Below are positions 1 through 9,113 of a DNA stretch of 64,000 nt, in pieces. This stretch comes from Cupriavidus consociatus. Its GTDB lineage: Bacteria; Pseudomonadota; Gammaproteobacteria; Burkholderiales; Burkholderiaceae. Position numbers and translations under genes: made by a program. Below the pieces are notes generated by a model, which was given only the letters and a program-made list of their open reading frames with translations, was not told where the DNA came from and did no database searches. Where the stretch lies: the NCBI RefSeq assembly GCF_017814975.1, contig NZ_JAGIQA010000009.1:186001-250000 (forward strand), written 5' to 3'. The stretch's first letter is position 1. Each line of letters starts with the position of its first letter.

Positions 1-2
1 CG

Positions 3-179
3 CTATAGAGCTGATGCGTGCATTGGAGCTGGTAAGGCGGCTGCGGGGTGCTGACTCCCTCTCCAGGTGCTCTCGACCTTTAATGTAAACGTGCGGCCCG
101 CATCCTTCTTCCATTCGGCGAACGTCGCGCCGAAGAGGGTGGTTTGCTGGGTCCTGCTCGTCTGAGTACTGGCGTTCAT
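3..179 (-). CDS. small hypothetical protein (58 aa)
   Basis: A short reading frame on the minus strand begins at an ATG preceded by a GGAG-type ribosome binding site about 8 bases upstream and runs to a TAG at the left edge. The protein contains TLFGATFAEWKKDAG and is otherwise unremarkable, with no signal peptide or membrane segment. I do not recognise a family. It lies divergent from the HU-like gene. The ribosome binding site is the main support for it being real; it could also be a chance frame or a remnant. Confidence 0.3.
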   Translation of the reverse strand: MNASTQTSRTQQTTLFGATFAEWKKDAGRTFTLKVESTWRGSQHPAAALPAPMHASAL

Positions 180-361
180 AGGGATTCTCCGTATATCTGG
201 CTCACTAAGTGTAGCAATTGGATTCAGCATACCCGACTGCAGCGCAGAAAAGCTCAGGAATCCCTTGAAAATAGGCCTCATCGTGGCAATATCGCGTTCA
301 GTGTCGCGCTCCCGCCAATTGATTGCCTGCGACACATCAACCACTGAGACAAGGAACCGAG

Positions 362-796
362 ATGGCAACAAAAGCCAAGACGACTGTGAAGACCGCTGCA
401 AAGCCAGCCGCTAAGGCTCCGGCCAAGAAGGCACCGGCGCCGAAGGCCGCACCGAAGGCCGCTGCTGCGGCACCGGTGGCCAAACCGCTGAAGGACACCT
501 TCAACAAGTCAAGCCTGCTGGCCCACCTGGTCGAGCAAACCCAGCTCGAAAAGAAGGCCGTCCAGACCGTGCTCGCCCACCTGGAGAACACCATCGTCAG
601 CGCGATCCACAAGAAGGGCGCTGGCGAGTTCACCCTGCCTGGCCTCTTCAAGGTGCAGGCCATTCAAGTGCCGGCCACCAAGAAGCGCTTCGGCAAGAAC
701 CCGTTCACCGGTCAGGAGCAATGGTTCGCTGCCAAGCCGGCTTCAGTGAAGGTGAAGGTCCGTCCGCTGAAGAAGCTGAAGGACGCTGCGGCGTAA
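362..796 (+). CDS. HU-family DNA-binding protein with Lys/Ala-rich N-terminal tail
   Basis: This is a nucleoid-associated, histone-like protein of 144 residues. Residues 1 to about 45 form a low-complexity tail of Lys, Ala and Pro (KAPAKKAPAPKAAPKAAAAA), like the histone-H1-type tails of betaproteobacterial HU variants. Residues 55-140 form the HU/IHF fold, including the helical dimer region and a beta-arm stretch (KRFGKNPFTGQEQ). The start at 362 is chosen because AAGGAA lies just upstream; an in-frame ATG at 323 lacks a good site. A likely intrinsic terminator follows at 813-840, so the gene appears monocistronic. It probably binds DNA non-specifically and shapes the nucleoid. Confidence 0.87.
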   Translation: MATKAKTTVKTAAKPAAKAPAKKAPAPKAAPKAAAAAPVAKPLKDTFNKSSLLAHLVEQTQLEKKAVQTVLAHLENTIVSAIHKKGAGEFTLPGLFKVQAIQVPATKKRFGKNPFTGQEQWFAAKPASVKVKVRPLKKLKDAAA

Positions 797-812
797 GCTA
801 ACGATCCTGCAA

Positions 813-840
813 TAAGGGGAGCCCTGCGCTTCCCTTTTTA
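813..840 (+). terminator. intrinsic terminator after the HU-like gene
   Basis: The arm AAGGG pairs with CCCTT across a short GC-rich loop, and the descending arm runs directly into TTTTT. It sits about 17 bases after the HU-like stop codon. Confidence 0.6.
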
Positions 841-971
841 ATGGTTCATCGCCTGGTTTCCGGGAAGGCCCATAGTTCGACGGCCGGACGCTGGCCACGC
901 TATGAGCAAATGCAAAAGGTGGGACAAGGGCATCCGAGGGGCGAGTTTTCAGTTCCAGGCGGATCTCAGAG

Positions 972-1640
972 TCAGCCGTACAGCTTCGCTTCGATGGCAC
1001 CGTCGAGCCATTCGACGAAGCGCGCAACGGTGTCGATAGAAGCTTCGAGCGAGGCCTGGTTCACGTGCACGGTGGGCGGTGCCAACCAGGTCCGCGCGTC
1101 TGGGTTCATGCGATCGAGCAGCTCCACCTCGCGGGCGTCCAGAAACACCGAGCGCGCGGCGCCCAGTTTCCGGTCGGCGTGTTTGGGCCGATTGGTCGTG
1201 ATCTCAAGGTCGTGCTGGATGCTGTTGCGCGTCAGCACAATGTCTTCAAGGACAGCGATGGGCACAGGGCCATCGGTGAAGGGGATCCCGAACGCGTCGG
1301 TGAAGATACGGTTGTAGCCCCGGATCCAGCCTTTTCGGAACACGCGTTTGCGGTCCGCGTCGCTCAGTTCCTCACAGCGGAGCCTGACGCGGGTCTGCAG
1401 ATACGCCTGCAATGCCGACGAGAGCATGCACAGGCACGCGTGGCCCAGGACATCGATCGAATCGCAGGCCTCCTGCCATTCGAGCAGGAAAGGCGGCTCA
1501 CCGTCCTCCGAGTACGGCGGCACGAATGGCTCCACGCCGTTCTCGATTTTGATCCGGCGATCGACGAAGGGTGCCGACGAGCCGGCGTAAAGCTGCCGGA
1601 TGAAGTCCAGCCGGCGGTTCAGAAACCAGGCAACGTTCAT
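972..1640 (-). CDS. hypothetical protein with a HEPN-type Rx4H motif
   Basis: This 222-residue protein has no family I can name. Near its centre it has LTRNSIQHDLE, which contains the spacing R-N-S-I-Q-H. That fits the Rx4-6H signature of HEPN RNase domains, which are common in toxin-antitoxin and anti-phage systems. No signal peptide or membrane helix is visible. Translation starts at an ATG with a strong GGAGG site. It lies 69 bases downstream of the 508-residue gene on the same strand, so the two are probably cotranscribed. The gene sits next to the mobile region, so a defence or toxin role is a reasonable inference. The HEPN assignment rests on one short motif. Confidence 0.55.
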   Translation of the reverse strand: MNVAWFLNRRLDFIRQLYAGSSAPFVDRRIKIENGVEPFVPPYSEDGEPPFLLEWQEACDSIDVLGHACLCMLSSALQAYLQTRVRLRCEELSDADRKRVFRKGWIRGYNRIFTDAFGIPFTDGPVPIAVLEDIVLTRNSIQHDLEITTNRPKHADRKLGAARSVFLDAREVELLDRMNPDARTWLAPPTVHVNQASLEASIDTVARFVEWLDGAIEAKLYG

Positions 1641-1709
1641 GGCGGTCCTCCGATTGGGTGTGCTCGAAACGTTGCGCCCGGACCTATCCGCGGCACCGGG
1701 CGCATGCGC

Positions 1710-3236
1710 TTACGCGGTCGCCCGATTCTTCTTTTGCTTAAGGTACTCGTCAACGAAGGCCTTGATCTCCTGGCTCCGGGGGAAAGCCTTTTTCACCTCG
1801 GCGGGCACGACGACGCCCGCGTCCTGCAGACGGGCCAGCCCATCCCTCCAACGTGCCAGGAGGTTGTCGCTCAGGAATTGTTCAATCTCCTCGAACGCCA
1901 TCACGTTGTCGATCGGTGCGCCCGTGGCCACGTAGAGGTCGGCCAGCAGCTTGATCCCATCGCGGGACGGGACGGACACGGTGGCCGCAATGGCCACGAT
2001 CCGGGCCAGCAAGGCCGCCTCCATGTGCGTCCCGCCACCTGCGCGCACCGTACTCATGAACACGGTCATGACGTCGGCGCCATAAGTGCCGCAAATCAGC
2101 AGCGCGTCCTCGCTGTACTTCAACAGCAGTTCGGGCTCGGTGTAGCTCGGGTGGTAGATCAGGCGGCGATAGCCCTGGGCGTAGGCACTCTCGATCGACG
2201 GCAAGAAGGGCAGTTGCCGGATCGCTTCTGGCACGTCCCAGTCCTTCGAAGGCGTCGCGCGGTGGCGCGCCATGATGCGGGCAGCAGGACCAGCGCGTTC
2301 AGTCAGCACCAACGAGCCCGCAACGAGGTCGATCGCCGAATATTCGGCAATAACGGCGGACCCGAACAGCAGCAAGCCGTTGGTACGTTCAGCTAGCACA
2401 TCACGCAGAGGACCCATAAGCGGCGTCGGCAAAGCGTCGCTGGTTCCCGTCACGGTGACCGGTTCAATCGTCGGCCACGCCACCGAAAATGGCGTACGCG
2501 CTTGCAACTCGCCCTTCTCGGTGACGACCCCAATCAGCGCCGGTTCTTCGTCCGCGTGCTCATCTCTGGACGTGACCATGAGTCGGACGTCCTCGTGGAG
2601 CGTCTCGGCCGTCGGGGTGTCGAGGAGCACCGCGACACGGTGCCCAGAGTCCAGCGCGTACCGGCAAGCCGTTTCAAGACGGCTCGCGGTTCCTTCCCAA
2701 GATTGCTGGTCGAGTTCCAGCGGGCCGACTACCAGCAACGTGCCGCTGGGCACGCGATCCAGGCCAGACGACCAGAGGCCGTATTCGCCAAGGTCGATGG
2801 CGCTGGCACAACCATTGCCAGCGCGTTCCGCATAGAGCAGCGCACCGTCGGTGGCGTCCTCGTACACTTCCAGCAGGGCGTCGATCGCCTTTTGGGAGGT
2901 CGTGATGTAGACGCCGGGAACGGGACCCGACGGCCAGATCTGCGGGGTCCGGCGTGCGACGACCGCCCCGGGCGGCGAGAGCGCGACAAGCAACTCCTGC
3001 GGCGACATGTAGACCGAGTAGCGCTTCTTCAGGCGGAACGACAGGCGGCCGGTCGCGGTGATGTCCAGCTCGGCTGCGGCGACGCGCTGGGGAAACGCCA
3101 TCACCTCGGGCCAGTTACGAAGCCCGGGAAGCGCTGCGATCAGATCGAGCGCCTGGCCATAACCAAAGGAGGGGTGCGTGGGCTGCAAAAGGCCGCGGAC
3201 GAGCCCGGCCAGCAGCTTCAACTGCTGCGTATCCAT
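1710..3236 (-). CDS. hypothetical protein (508 aa), partner of the HEPN-motif gene
   Basis: The gene starts at an ATG with GGAGA upstream and encodes a soluble 508-residue protein of unknown function. The first ~50 residues (SFGYGQALDLIAALPGLRNW) resemble the short helical QAL(E/D)LxAxxxGxRxW module seen at the start of some 'glyoxalase superfamily'-labelled plasmid and island proteins. The rest shows alternating strand/helix segments without a nucleotide-binding loop or metal motif that I can identify. Its C-terminus is Lys-rich (EYLKQKKNR). The gene shares strand and close spacing with the downstream HEPN-motif gene, which suggests a functional pair. I make no functional claim. Confidence 0.7.
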   Translation of the reverse strand: MDTQQLKLLAGLVRGLLQPTHPSFGYGQALDLIAALPGLRNWPEVMAFPQRVAAAELDITATGRLSFRLKKRYSVYMSPQELLVALSPPGAVVARRTPQIWPSGPVPGVYITTSQKAIDALLEVYEDATDGALLYAERAGNGCASAIDLGEYGLWSSGLDRVPSGTLLVVGPLELDQQSWEGTASRLETACRYALDSGHRVAVLLDTPTAETLHEDVRLMVTSRDEHADEEPALIGVVTEKGELQARTPFSVAWPTIEPVTVTGTSDALPTPLMGPLRDVLAERTNGLLLFGSAVIAEYSAIDLVAGSLVLTERAGPAARIMARHRATPSKDWDVPEAIRQLPFLPSIESAYAQGYRRLIYHPSYTEPELLLKYSEDALLICGTYGADVMTVFMSTVRAGGGTHMEAALLARIVAIAATVSVPSRDGIKLLADLYVATGAPIDNVMAFEEIEQFLSDNLLARWRDGLARLQDAGVVVPAEVKKAFPRSQEIKAFVDEYLKQKKNRATA

Positions 3237-3983
3237 TGCTTTCTCCAGGGCGGCAAATCCGGTGCACGCTTTGCGGACCGCCCATCGAAAACAAGGATTG
3301 TGGAATGGGGTAGGTGCGGTGACACATCGTCTTCGTCATGCCCCGAAGGGCGCGTGCGGCAGGCGACGACAGCTCGCCACTACTATATCAGGAATACAGG
3401 GTCGGTCGGCACAAGGACAGAGTGCACCCCGTGAAAACTGCATTTGCAGCTTGCGAGTTCATCCGCATCGCCTCGCCGTCAGCGTTCGGGCGGTCCCTGA
3501 GCTGTTCATGCACAACCCAGATCCGATCGGCATCCTAGCCGCACGGCGATGTGCGTTCGCCCAATTACCCCGACAACGCGTCGCGCGTCGTACAGCCCGC
3601 GAAGCGCTTCGCGCCGCGTCTCGTCATAAAACGCAGTAGCGTTCGTCCGCCAACCGTGCAGGAACAAGTGTAAGACGGTCACCGGCGTAGTACAGCACCT
3701 CGACGGTGAACTAGCACTGATTCTTGTGTTCGTCCGTCCAAGAGCGGCACCCACGTTCCCCACGGAGGAATTTACCGGGATCCACCTGTTACGCGATGGC
3801 GTTTGCTTGGGGGAATGGGCTAGGAATTGGCAGTTGGATAGCCAAATTCATGGGCTGTTGGAATGCAATGCCAAATTGATGGCAGCAGCTCAAGATCGGC
3901 ATTCTCGCGTCCGTTACCGGCGGTTGTAAAGGTCGCTTTCGCAAAGCGCCCACCGATCAACTAAAGGAAAATGGAGGAGCCAA
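3237..3983. other. intergenic stretch of about 750 bp without a supported gene
   Basis: This separates the divergent 508-residue gene from the chemotaxis receptor. Several short frames are open on both strands, but none has a convincing start and none recalls a known protein. The receptor's own ribosome binding site (GGAGGA at about 3972-3977) lies at the right end. I see no clear sigma-28-type promoter. Confidence 0.5.
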
Positions 3984-5534
3984 ATGTTGCAACACCTGAG
4001 CCTCAAAAAGAAGCTCATGCTTCCGCTGGTGCTGAGCTGGATTTGTCTGTTGGCAATCACCTTGTGGAATGTTTGGCAAATGCGGGAGCAGCGCTTGCAA
4101 GATCGCATGCGCGTCCTTGAGCAAGTAACCGACACGGCAAACTCCGTCGTTGCCGATTATGAAGCGATGGCCCGTGCGGGGAAGCTCAGTGGTGAAGAGG
4201 CTAAAAAGCAGGCTCTAGACCGTGTGCGTGCGATGCGGTTTGGCGCCGATGGTTATTTCACCATCGCCCGCTCCGACACAGTGGTCCTGATGCACGCCAT
4301 CAAACCGGAACTAAATGGTAAGGACATGTCGAACATGCAGGACGCCAACGGCGTCTATTTCTTCCGTGACATTGTCCGCATCGGCAAGACGACCGGCAAA
4401 GGCTTCGTCGAATACGTGTGGCCGAAGCCAGGAAGCGAAGCACCGCAGCCCAAACTAAGCTACACGCTGAATTTTAAGGCGTGGGACTGGAATTTCATTG
4501 CAGGGCTGTACCTCGACGATATCGAGGCCGAATTCCGAACGGCCCTTTGGAAGGCAATCGCTTGGCTGATGGCCGTAGGCGCGTTGATGAGCGTGGTGAT
4601 GGTACGAGTCTCGACGAGTCTGCAGAAGCAATTGGGAGGCGAGCCATCGCTGACTTCTGCAATCGCAGCGCGAATCGCCCAAGGGGATTTAGCCACGCAA
4701 GTGCAGATTAAACCAGAGGATGAAGAGAGCGTGCTCTATAACATGCAGCAGATGCAGGCACGGCTAACAGGGGCTATAGGGCAGATCCGCACCGCCGCCG
4801 ACTCAATCGCCGGCGCTGCCCACCAAATATCGGCGGGCAATGCAGACCTATCGCGTCGAAGCGAAGAACAGGCGGCATCGCTCGAACAAACTGCGGCCAG
4901 CATGGAGGAACTGACTAGTACGGTGCGACAGAGTGCGGAAAACGCTCGCCAGGCTGCGCAGCTTGCTGAAGGAGCGTCGGACATTGCGGTGCGCGGAGGT
5001 GAGTTGGTCGTTAATGTCGTGCGCACTATGAGTGAAATCAAGGCTGCGTCGGGAAAGGTGGTAGATATTATTGGAGTGATCGAAGGAATCGCTTTTCAAA
5101 CCAACATTCTGGCCCTGAATGCCGCAGTGGAAGCCGCTCGAGCTGGTGAACAGGGCCGCGGATTCGCCGTGGTAGCCGGTGAGGTCCGCAGCCTCGCACA
5201 GCGCTCCTCTACCGCGGCGAAGGAGATTAAGTCACTGATCGACAACTCCGCACAACGTGTCGAAGACGGGTCTGTGCTTGTGGAAGGCGCTGGCAAAGCG
5301 ATGGAAGAGATTGTTGGAGCTGTGAAACGGGTGACCGATCTGATGGGAGAAATGCGGGCAGCCACTGAGGAACAAACCGGCGGGATCGAACAAGTTAACC
5401 AAGCGGTATCCCAGATGGATCAAATGGCGCAGCAGAACGCGGCATTGGTCGAGGAAGCGGCGGCTGCCACCGCGTCATTGGAGGACCAGGCCAATGCATT
5501 GCATCGAGCTGTAGGTCAGTTTCATTTGGGGTAA
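3984..5534 (+). CDS. methyl-accepting chemotaxis protein with periplasmic Cache-type sensor
   Basis: This is a transmembrane chemoreceptor of 516 residues that controls CheA/CheW in response to a periplasmic ligand. Residues about 11-31 form the first membrane helix. About 34-185 form a single-Cache-type sensor (motifs [11 protein letters not shown] and [14 protein letters not shown]). About 188-210 form the second helix, followed by a HAMP region and the signalling domain. The highly conserved hairpin tip is present ([20 protein letters not shown], then [18 protein letters not shown]). Gln/Glu pairs along the coiled coil are potential methylation sites. There is no CheR-tethering pentapeptide at the C-terminus. 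No che genes are nearby, so this is an orphan receptor. The ligand cannot be deduced; the sensor type commonly binds small organic acids. Confidence 0.95.
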   Translation: MLQHLSLKKKLMLPLVLSWICLLAITLWNVWQMREQRLQDRMRVLEQVTDTANSVVADYEAMARAGKLSGEEAKKQALDRVRAMRFGADGYFTIARSDTVVLMHAIKPELNGKDMSNMQDANGVYFFRDIVRIGKTTGKGFVEYVWPKPGSEAPQPKLSYTLNFKAWDWNFIAGLYLDDIEAEFRTALWKAIAWLMAVGALMSVVMVRVSTSLQKQLGGEPSLTSAIAARIAQGDLATQVQIKPEDEESVLYNMQQMQARLTGAIGQIRTAADSIAGAAHQISAGNADLSRRSEEQAASLEQTAASMEELTSTVRQSAENARQAAQLAEGASDIAVRGGELVVNVVRTMSEIKAASGKVVDIIGVIEGIAFQTNILALNAAVEAARAGEQGRGFAVVAGEVRSLAQRSSTAAKEIKSLIDNSAQRVEDGSVLVEGAGKAMEEIVGAVKRVTDLMGEMRAATEEQTGGIEQVNQAVSQMDQMAQQNAALVEEAAAATASLEDQANALHRAVGQFHLG

Positions 5535-5600
5535 GGGAGCGGGTGAGCCATACAGTATGCAAAGTGCCCGGGCCGGAGGAGCCTGAGCTCGAAGACGTAA

Positions 5601-5633
5601 GTTGCCCTAAACAAAGATATTGTTCAGGGCAAC
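5601..5633 (+). terminator. 12-bp stem-loop downstream of the chemoreceptor
   Basis: GTTGCCCTAAAC (5601-5612) pairs with GTTCAGGGCAAC (5622-5633) with one mismatch and a 9-base A/T-rich loop. It lies about 65 bases after the receptor stop codon. No T-run follows, so it may be a Rho-dependent end, an RNA processing signal or part of a small RNA. It sits immediately 5' of the 58-bp inverted copy at 5644-5701. Confidence 0.4.
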
Positions 5634-5643
5634 ACATTCTCAT

Positions 5644-5701
5644 CTGGTTTCTTCCGAGCGTGTCACCGCAAGTTTCGAGCCTCTCCAAGCTACGCTTCAA
5701 C
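5644..5701 (-). repeat. 58-bp perfect inverted copy of an internal piece of the NTPase gene
   Basis: The reverse complement of this stretch is identical over 58 bases to 19157-19214, inside the large NTPase gene (codons for about residues 473-491, which include LKRSLERLETCGDTLGRNQ). Identity stops abruptly at both ends. A plus-strand transcript running through here would be perfectly antisense to the NTPase mRNA. This is a direct observation; its origin and role are unknown. Confidence 0.92.
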
Positions 5702-6454
5702 TAGGGCTCTGTAGGTGGTGACAGATCAGCCAGCCGACCGTACGAATGGTAGCTGTCGATGCGGGCGTTACTTTCTGCGAAGGCGAGAGCCTCCCTGACG
5801 ATGGAATAGACTCCCATTGATGAGAGCGTCTGCGTCCGCGGACACGGCCGTCGCGGCGTCATCGGCGTCTACCGCTACCGTCATTGCTGATGTCGACGGC
5901 AGCAAGCAGCTTAACCGCCTCCTCATCGCCATCCGGCACCAGTTCTATGCGTATCCGCAGCATGGGTCAATTCCATGCTTGGTTGGTTCATTGCGTGGGC
6001 TGGTCTTGCTCCATTTCGTCAAGCTTGGTTCGAAGTGTTTCCACGAGCCAGCAGACGAAGTTTTCCCATCCTTCTTGGCTGATGGCTAAGCCCTTGCCAC
6101 CCTCGATCAGAACGCAGGTTGGTAGCTCTCTGTCTGTAGCCAGCGAGCCAGGATGTTCTCCAACTCGTACGGGACATCCTGGAGGTGTAGGTAGGTGCCG
6201 ACCTCAGCTTCGAAGTGAGGAAGCCCGGCCGGCAGCCAGGCCGACAAGAGTCGCATTTTCTGTTGCAGTGACATAGCAGATGGCCAAGACAACCCATTTC
6301 GTTCCCATCCGTGATGGTAAAGCGGATTTCAGTGGGCGAGTCGGAATGTTTGCCGAAGTGACCTCAGCGGGAACTGAGCACGGTCGCCAGAGCGTTGCCA
6401 TCGAAAGTGATATGGCCAAGGCTGAGCCGTCCAAGGCCTCCAAGCCAAGGTTTC
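5702..6454. other. decayed intergenic tract to the left of the candidate transposon end
   Basis: Only short, interrupted frames are visible. One minus-strand frame of 34 codons (5859-5963) begins MLRIRIELVPDGDEEAV and continues with DISNDG. It resembles the start of small hypothetical proteins common in betaproteobacterial islands, but it stops early. A second decayed frame is listed separately (5988-6274). The tract appears to be a graveyard of older mobile DNA. Confidence 0.4.
5988..6274 (-). pseudogene. small hypothetical gene remnant, frame broken
   Basis: On the minus strand an ATG at 6274 opens a 55-residue frame (LQQKMRLLSAWLPAGL, then EAEVGTYLHLQDVPYEL) that ends at 6107. A second frame overlaps its end and reads on with protein-like composition (CVLIEGGKGLAISQEGWENF, later VETLRTKLDEMEQDQ) to a stop at 5988. 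The two halves look like one ORF of under 100 codons split by a frameshift. No family is recognised. Confidence that it was once a gene is modest. Confidence 0.3.
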
Positions 6455-6650
6455 CTTCCCGAGCGGGAAGTTTGGCCCGCTTGACCGAGACTTTTTCATT
6501 TAAATCTGATGGGACGCTTTTTTTCTTTTCCGCACAGCTTTTACGTCAAGGGCTCACCCGACTCGCGCTCGCGGCCTTCATCCTTCCCGAGCGGGAAGAA
6601 TCATTGCACGACACCTTTACGTTGAGTTACCGGACAGCTTTACGTTAGAG
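6455..6650. repeat. cluster of repeated motifs, candidate left end of the transposon
   Basis: Two identical interrupted palindromes, CTTCCCGAGCGGGAAG, lie at 6455-6470 and 6583-6598. Interleaved are three direct copies of a second motif: ACAGCTTTTACGTCAAG (6534-6550), ACACCTTTACGTTGAG (6611-6626) and ACAGCTTTACGTTAGAG (6634-6650). The last two are spaced 23 bp apart. Several ~20-bp direct repeats near one end are the arrangement of TnsB-binding sites in Tn7-like elements. The recombinase gene starts about 190 bp further in. The exact terminus and any target duplication were not identified. Confidence 0.45.
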
Positions 6651-6843
6651 GCCTCCAAGGCATGCGCTTGCCGTTGTGCTTTTTCGCATCCCCCACTGCA
6701 AGATAATCCGTATTATTTGGTATCTTTAAAAATGCCGACGCCAGTTGGCTGACCGCTCCGGGGCCCGCATCGTCGTGGCCTTCTCGCCCCTCTCCGCTGC
6801 CAACCCTCCGCCGTGTGCCATCGTTCGCCGCTGGGAGGGTCCC

Positions 6844-8810
6844 ATGCCATCACATTCGCTACGTCCATCCACGGGAACGGGATCTGGTCCCAATGAAGAG
6901 GCGGCAGAACTCCACCGCGCCATCACCCGCCCGCGCCTGGATCGCGGACACTTCGCGTTCTTCCGCGCGGTGCTGCAGGGCCTCGCACCGCGCGCGGTGT
7001 GGGAACGTTATCTACCGGGCGATGCGGAGGACGCTCGCGCCGCATCGTGCTCACCCGGCATCCTGGGCGGAGCAGACGCGACGCGCGGCGTGCCGCGGCT
7101 GACCGGCTGGATCTCGCGCCGTCTGGGCAAGTGACGCTGCCCTCGCTCGAGACGTTTGCCGATCGCCAGGGACTGGCGGAATGCTCGGAAGCCGAGCAGC
7201 TCGCGGCCTATGAGGCCGCCTTCGGCAGCGCGCTGGCGCGGCAGCGCCGACGCATCGCGTTGCTGCATCGCCAATTGGACGCCATTTATGCGCTCGAGGC
7301 GCGCATGGTCCAACTGCCACAGCGCGCCGACGGCGTCGAAGCCTGGTTGGTCGATTCCCTGGCCCTGCGCCTGCGCGCTGCAGGGATCCCCTCGTTGGGC
7401 GCGCTGCATACGCGCATGGCTGCGTGTCCCGATTGGTGGCGTGACCTGCGCGGCATTGGCGCGATCAAGGCGCAGGCGCTGGAGGGGTTCGTCGCCGCGC
7501 ACGCCGCGACCTTGGGCGCGTTCCCGACGCCGACGCCGGAAGCGATCGTTCAGGCGGAAACTCGCGCGGCGGTGCAGCCCTCGACGAGTCCGTTTCTGCC
7601 CGTGGAGCGTCTGGCGTTGTCGAGCGAGCTCAGCGGTGCGGCGGGGCAGTTTCGCGCCCCACGCGAACATTGCCTGCTCTCGGCGGCGGACGATCGCGCC
7701 GCCATCGACGCCTGGGTGGCGGCACGCAGCGGCTTGGCGTCGAGCGCCGCGACGGACCATGAATCGTGCCCGCAGGCCGGGCGGCGCGGATCTCGCACCC
7801 CCACCCAGCTGGCGTACCGGAAGGAAGCGGAACGCCTGCTGCTGTGGGCGGTATTGGTCCGCCGGCGGGCGCTGTCATCGCTCACCGTGGAGGACTGTGT
7901 CGCGTACCGCGAGTTCCTGCTGGCCCCCGCGCTGGAATGGTGCGGCCCGCACGGGCCACCGCGTTGGTCCAGTCGTTGGCGGCCCTTCGTCGGCGCCCTG
8001 TCCGTGCGGTCCTGCAGCTTCGCCGTCGGCGTGCTGGGCAATCTGTTTGGGTTTTTGGTGGACCAAGGCTACCTGGTGGGAAACCCCTGGCGCGCCGTGG
8101 CACGTCCGCGTCGTCCTGCGTTGGGTCCTGATGTGGGGCGTGGCTTCACCACCAGTCAGTGGGCGCTGATTGAGCAGGCGCTCGTGCGCCAGCCGCCCGG
8201 GCTCGCGACGCACCGGCTGCAGATCGCGCTGCCGCTGCTGCACGACACGGGATTGCGGCTATCCGAGCTAATCGGGGCGACGACCGAGGATTTGCACTGG
8301 GAATCGTGGGCGGCGCCTGGCGCTTCGCGTGTGGAGGGTTGGTGGCTCACGGTCCATGGCAAGCGCGCAAAGGTGCGCGAAGTCCCCGTCCCCGACAGCT
8401 GGGTCGCTGCGCTGTTGGCGTATCTCGTCGCGCGCGGCTACGCCGGCACGCTGCCGCAACCGAGCGCTGTGCCCCTGCTCGGTGCGGCAACGTCGTGGCG
8501 CGCCGCAGAAGGCGAAGGCGATGCAAGCGTGTCGGGCAGCGCATTCCATCGACAACTGAAGCGCTTTTTTGCCCATTGCGCGGCCGCGTTGGAGGCGGTT
8601 GAGCCGGCTGCAGCGCGGCACCTGCGGCGTGCCAGTGCACATTGGCTGCGTCACACGCATATCTCCCACGCGCTCGAGGCAGGGGTTCCGATCGAGGTCG
8701 TACAACAGAATGTCGGACATGTGTCGCTCGATACCACTACACGTTATGTCCATACCGAGCAAGTCCGTCGTCAAGTGCTCATGCGCAAGCTATGGCTCCA
8801 TCCGACATAA
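6844..8810 (+). pseudogene. tyrosine recombinase with N-terminal DUF3701-type region, frameshifted
   Basis: The C-terminal half is a clear tyrosine recombinase with the catalytic set: Arg in TGLRLSEL, Lys in HGKRAKVREVPV, HWLRHTH, His in VGHVSL and Tyr in TTTRYVHTE. The N-terminal family hallmark RLDRGHFAFFRAVLQGL followed by WERYL is encoded from an ATG at 6844, but in a different frame from the rest. The downstream part is open from before 6999 to 8810. The switch falls near 7030-7040, equivalent to losing one base or gaining two, with no slippery heptamer visible. It is therefore a probable inactivating mutation or an assembly error. An initiation at 6999 would give a 603-residue protein lacking the conserved start. 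It is followed by an intrinsic terminator. Confidence 0.75.
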
Positions 8811-8819
8811 GCAGTGCAT

Positions 8820-8841
8820 ACCGCTAAATGGGCGGTTTTTT
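8820..8841 (+). terminator. intrinsic terminator after the recombinase
   Basis: ACCGC pairs with GCGGT around a 7-base loop and is followed by TTTTTT, 10 bases after the recombinase stop codon. Confidence 0.75.
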
Positions 8842-8991
8842 ATTGGATTTTCGGTGCTTTTGTCTAATGAAAATCGAGTGTCTGCGTAAGCGGATGGAAA
8901 TTCAATGTTTATTTTCTATGTTGTTGAAAAATAACGAAATTTTATATTGAATGGATTGACAATTTGAATTGTGGATATATAGACCCAATGC

Positions 8992-9019
8992 AAAAAACCG
9001 CCTAGAAAGGCGGCTTTTT
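8992..9019. terminator. bidirectional intrinsic terminator
   Basis: A six-A run, the stem CCGCC-TAGAAA-GGCGG and a five-T run form a hairpin that can stop transcription from either side. It insulates the recombinase from the downstream transposition operon. Confidence 0.75.
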
Positions 9020-9113
9020 GTGCCATATAGTCGATGAGTCCTCTTCTCAGGACATCGATGTATCCGGCAATTTTTTGGATGCGTTTGGAGGGCGCATCCC
9101 CTGAAAGCTTCCA

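Noticed and set aside
1065..2396. Plus-strand open frame opposite the HEPN-motif and 508-residue genes
   Set aside because: The minus-strand genes have ribosome binding sites and protein-like sequence; the plus-strand frame spans both and has shadow composition.
5601..5701. CRISPR-like or retron-like element formed by the hairpin and the 58-bp segment
   Set aside because: There is only one hairpin and one segment, with no repeat-spacer array, cas gene or reverse transcriptase in the window.
6999..7040. Programmed frameshift in the recombinase
   Set aside because: No slippery heptamer or downstream pseudoknot was recognised at the frame junction; mutation or assembly error is simpler.
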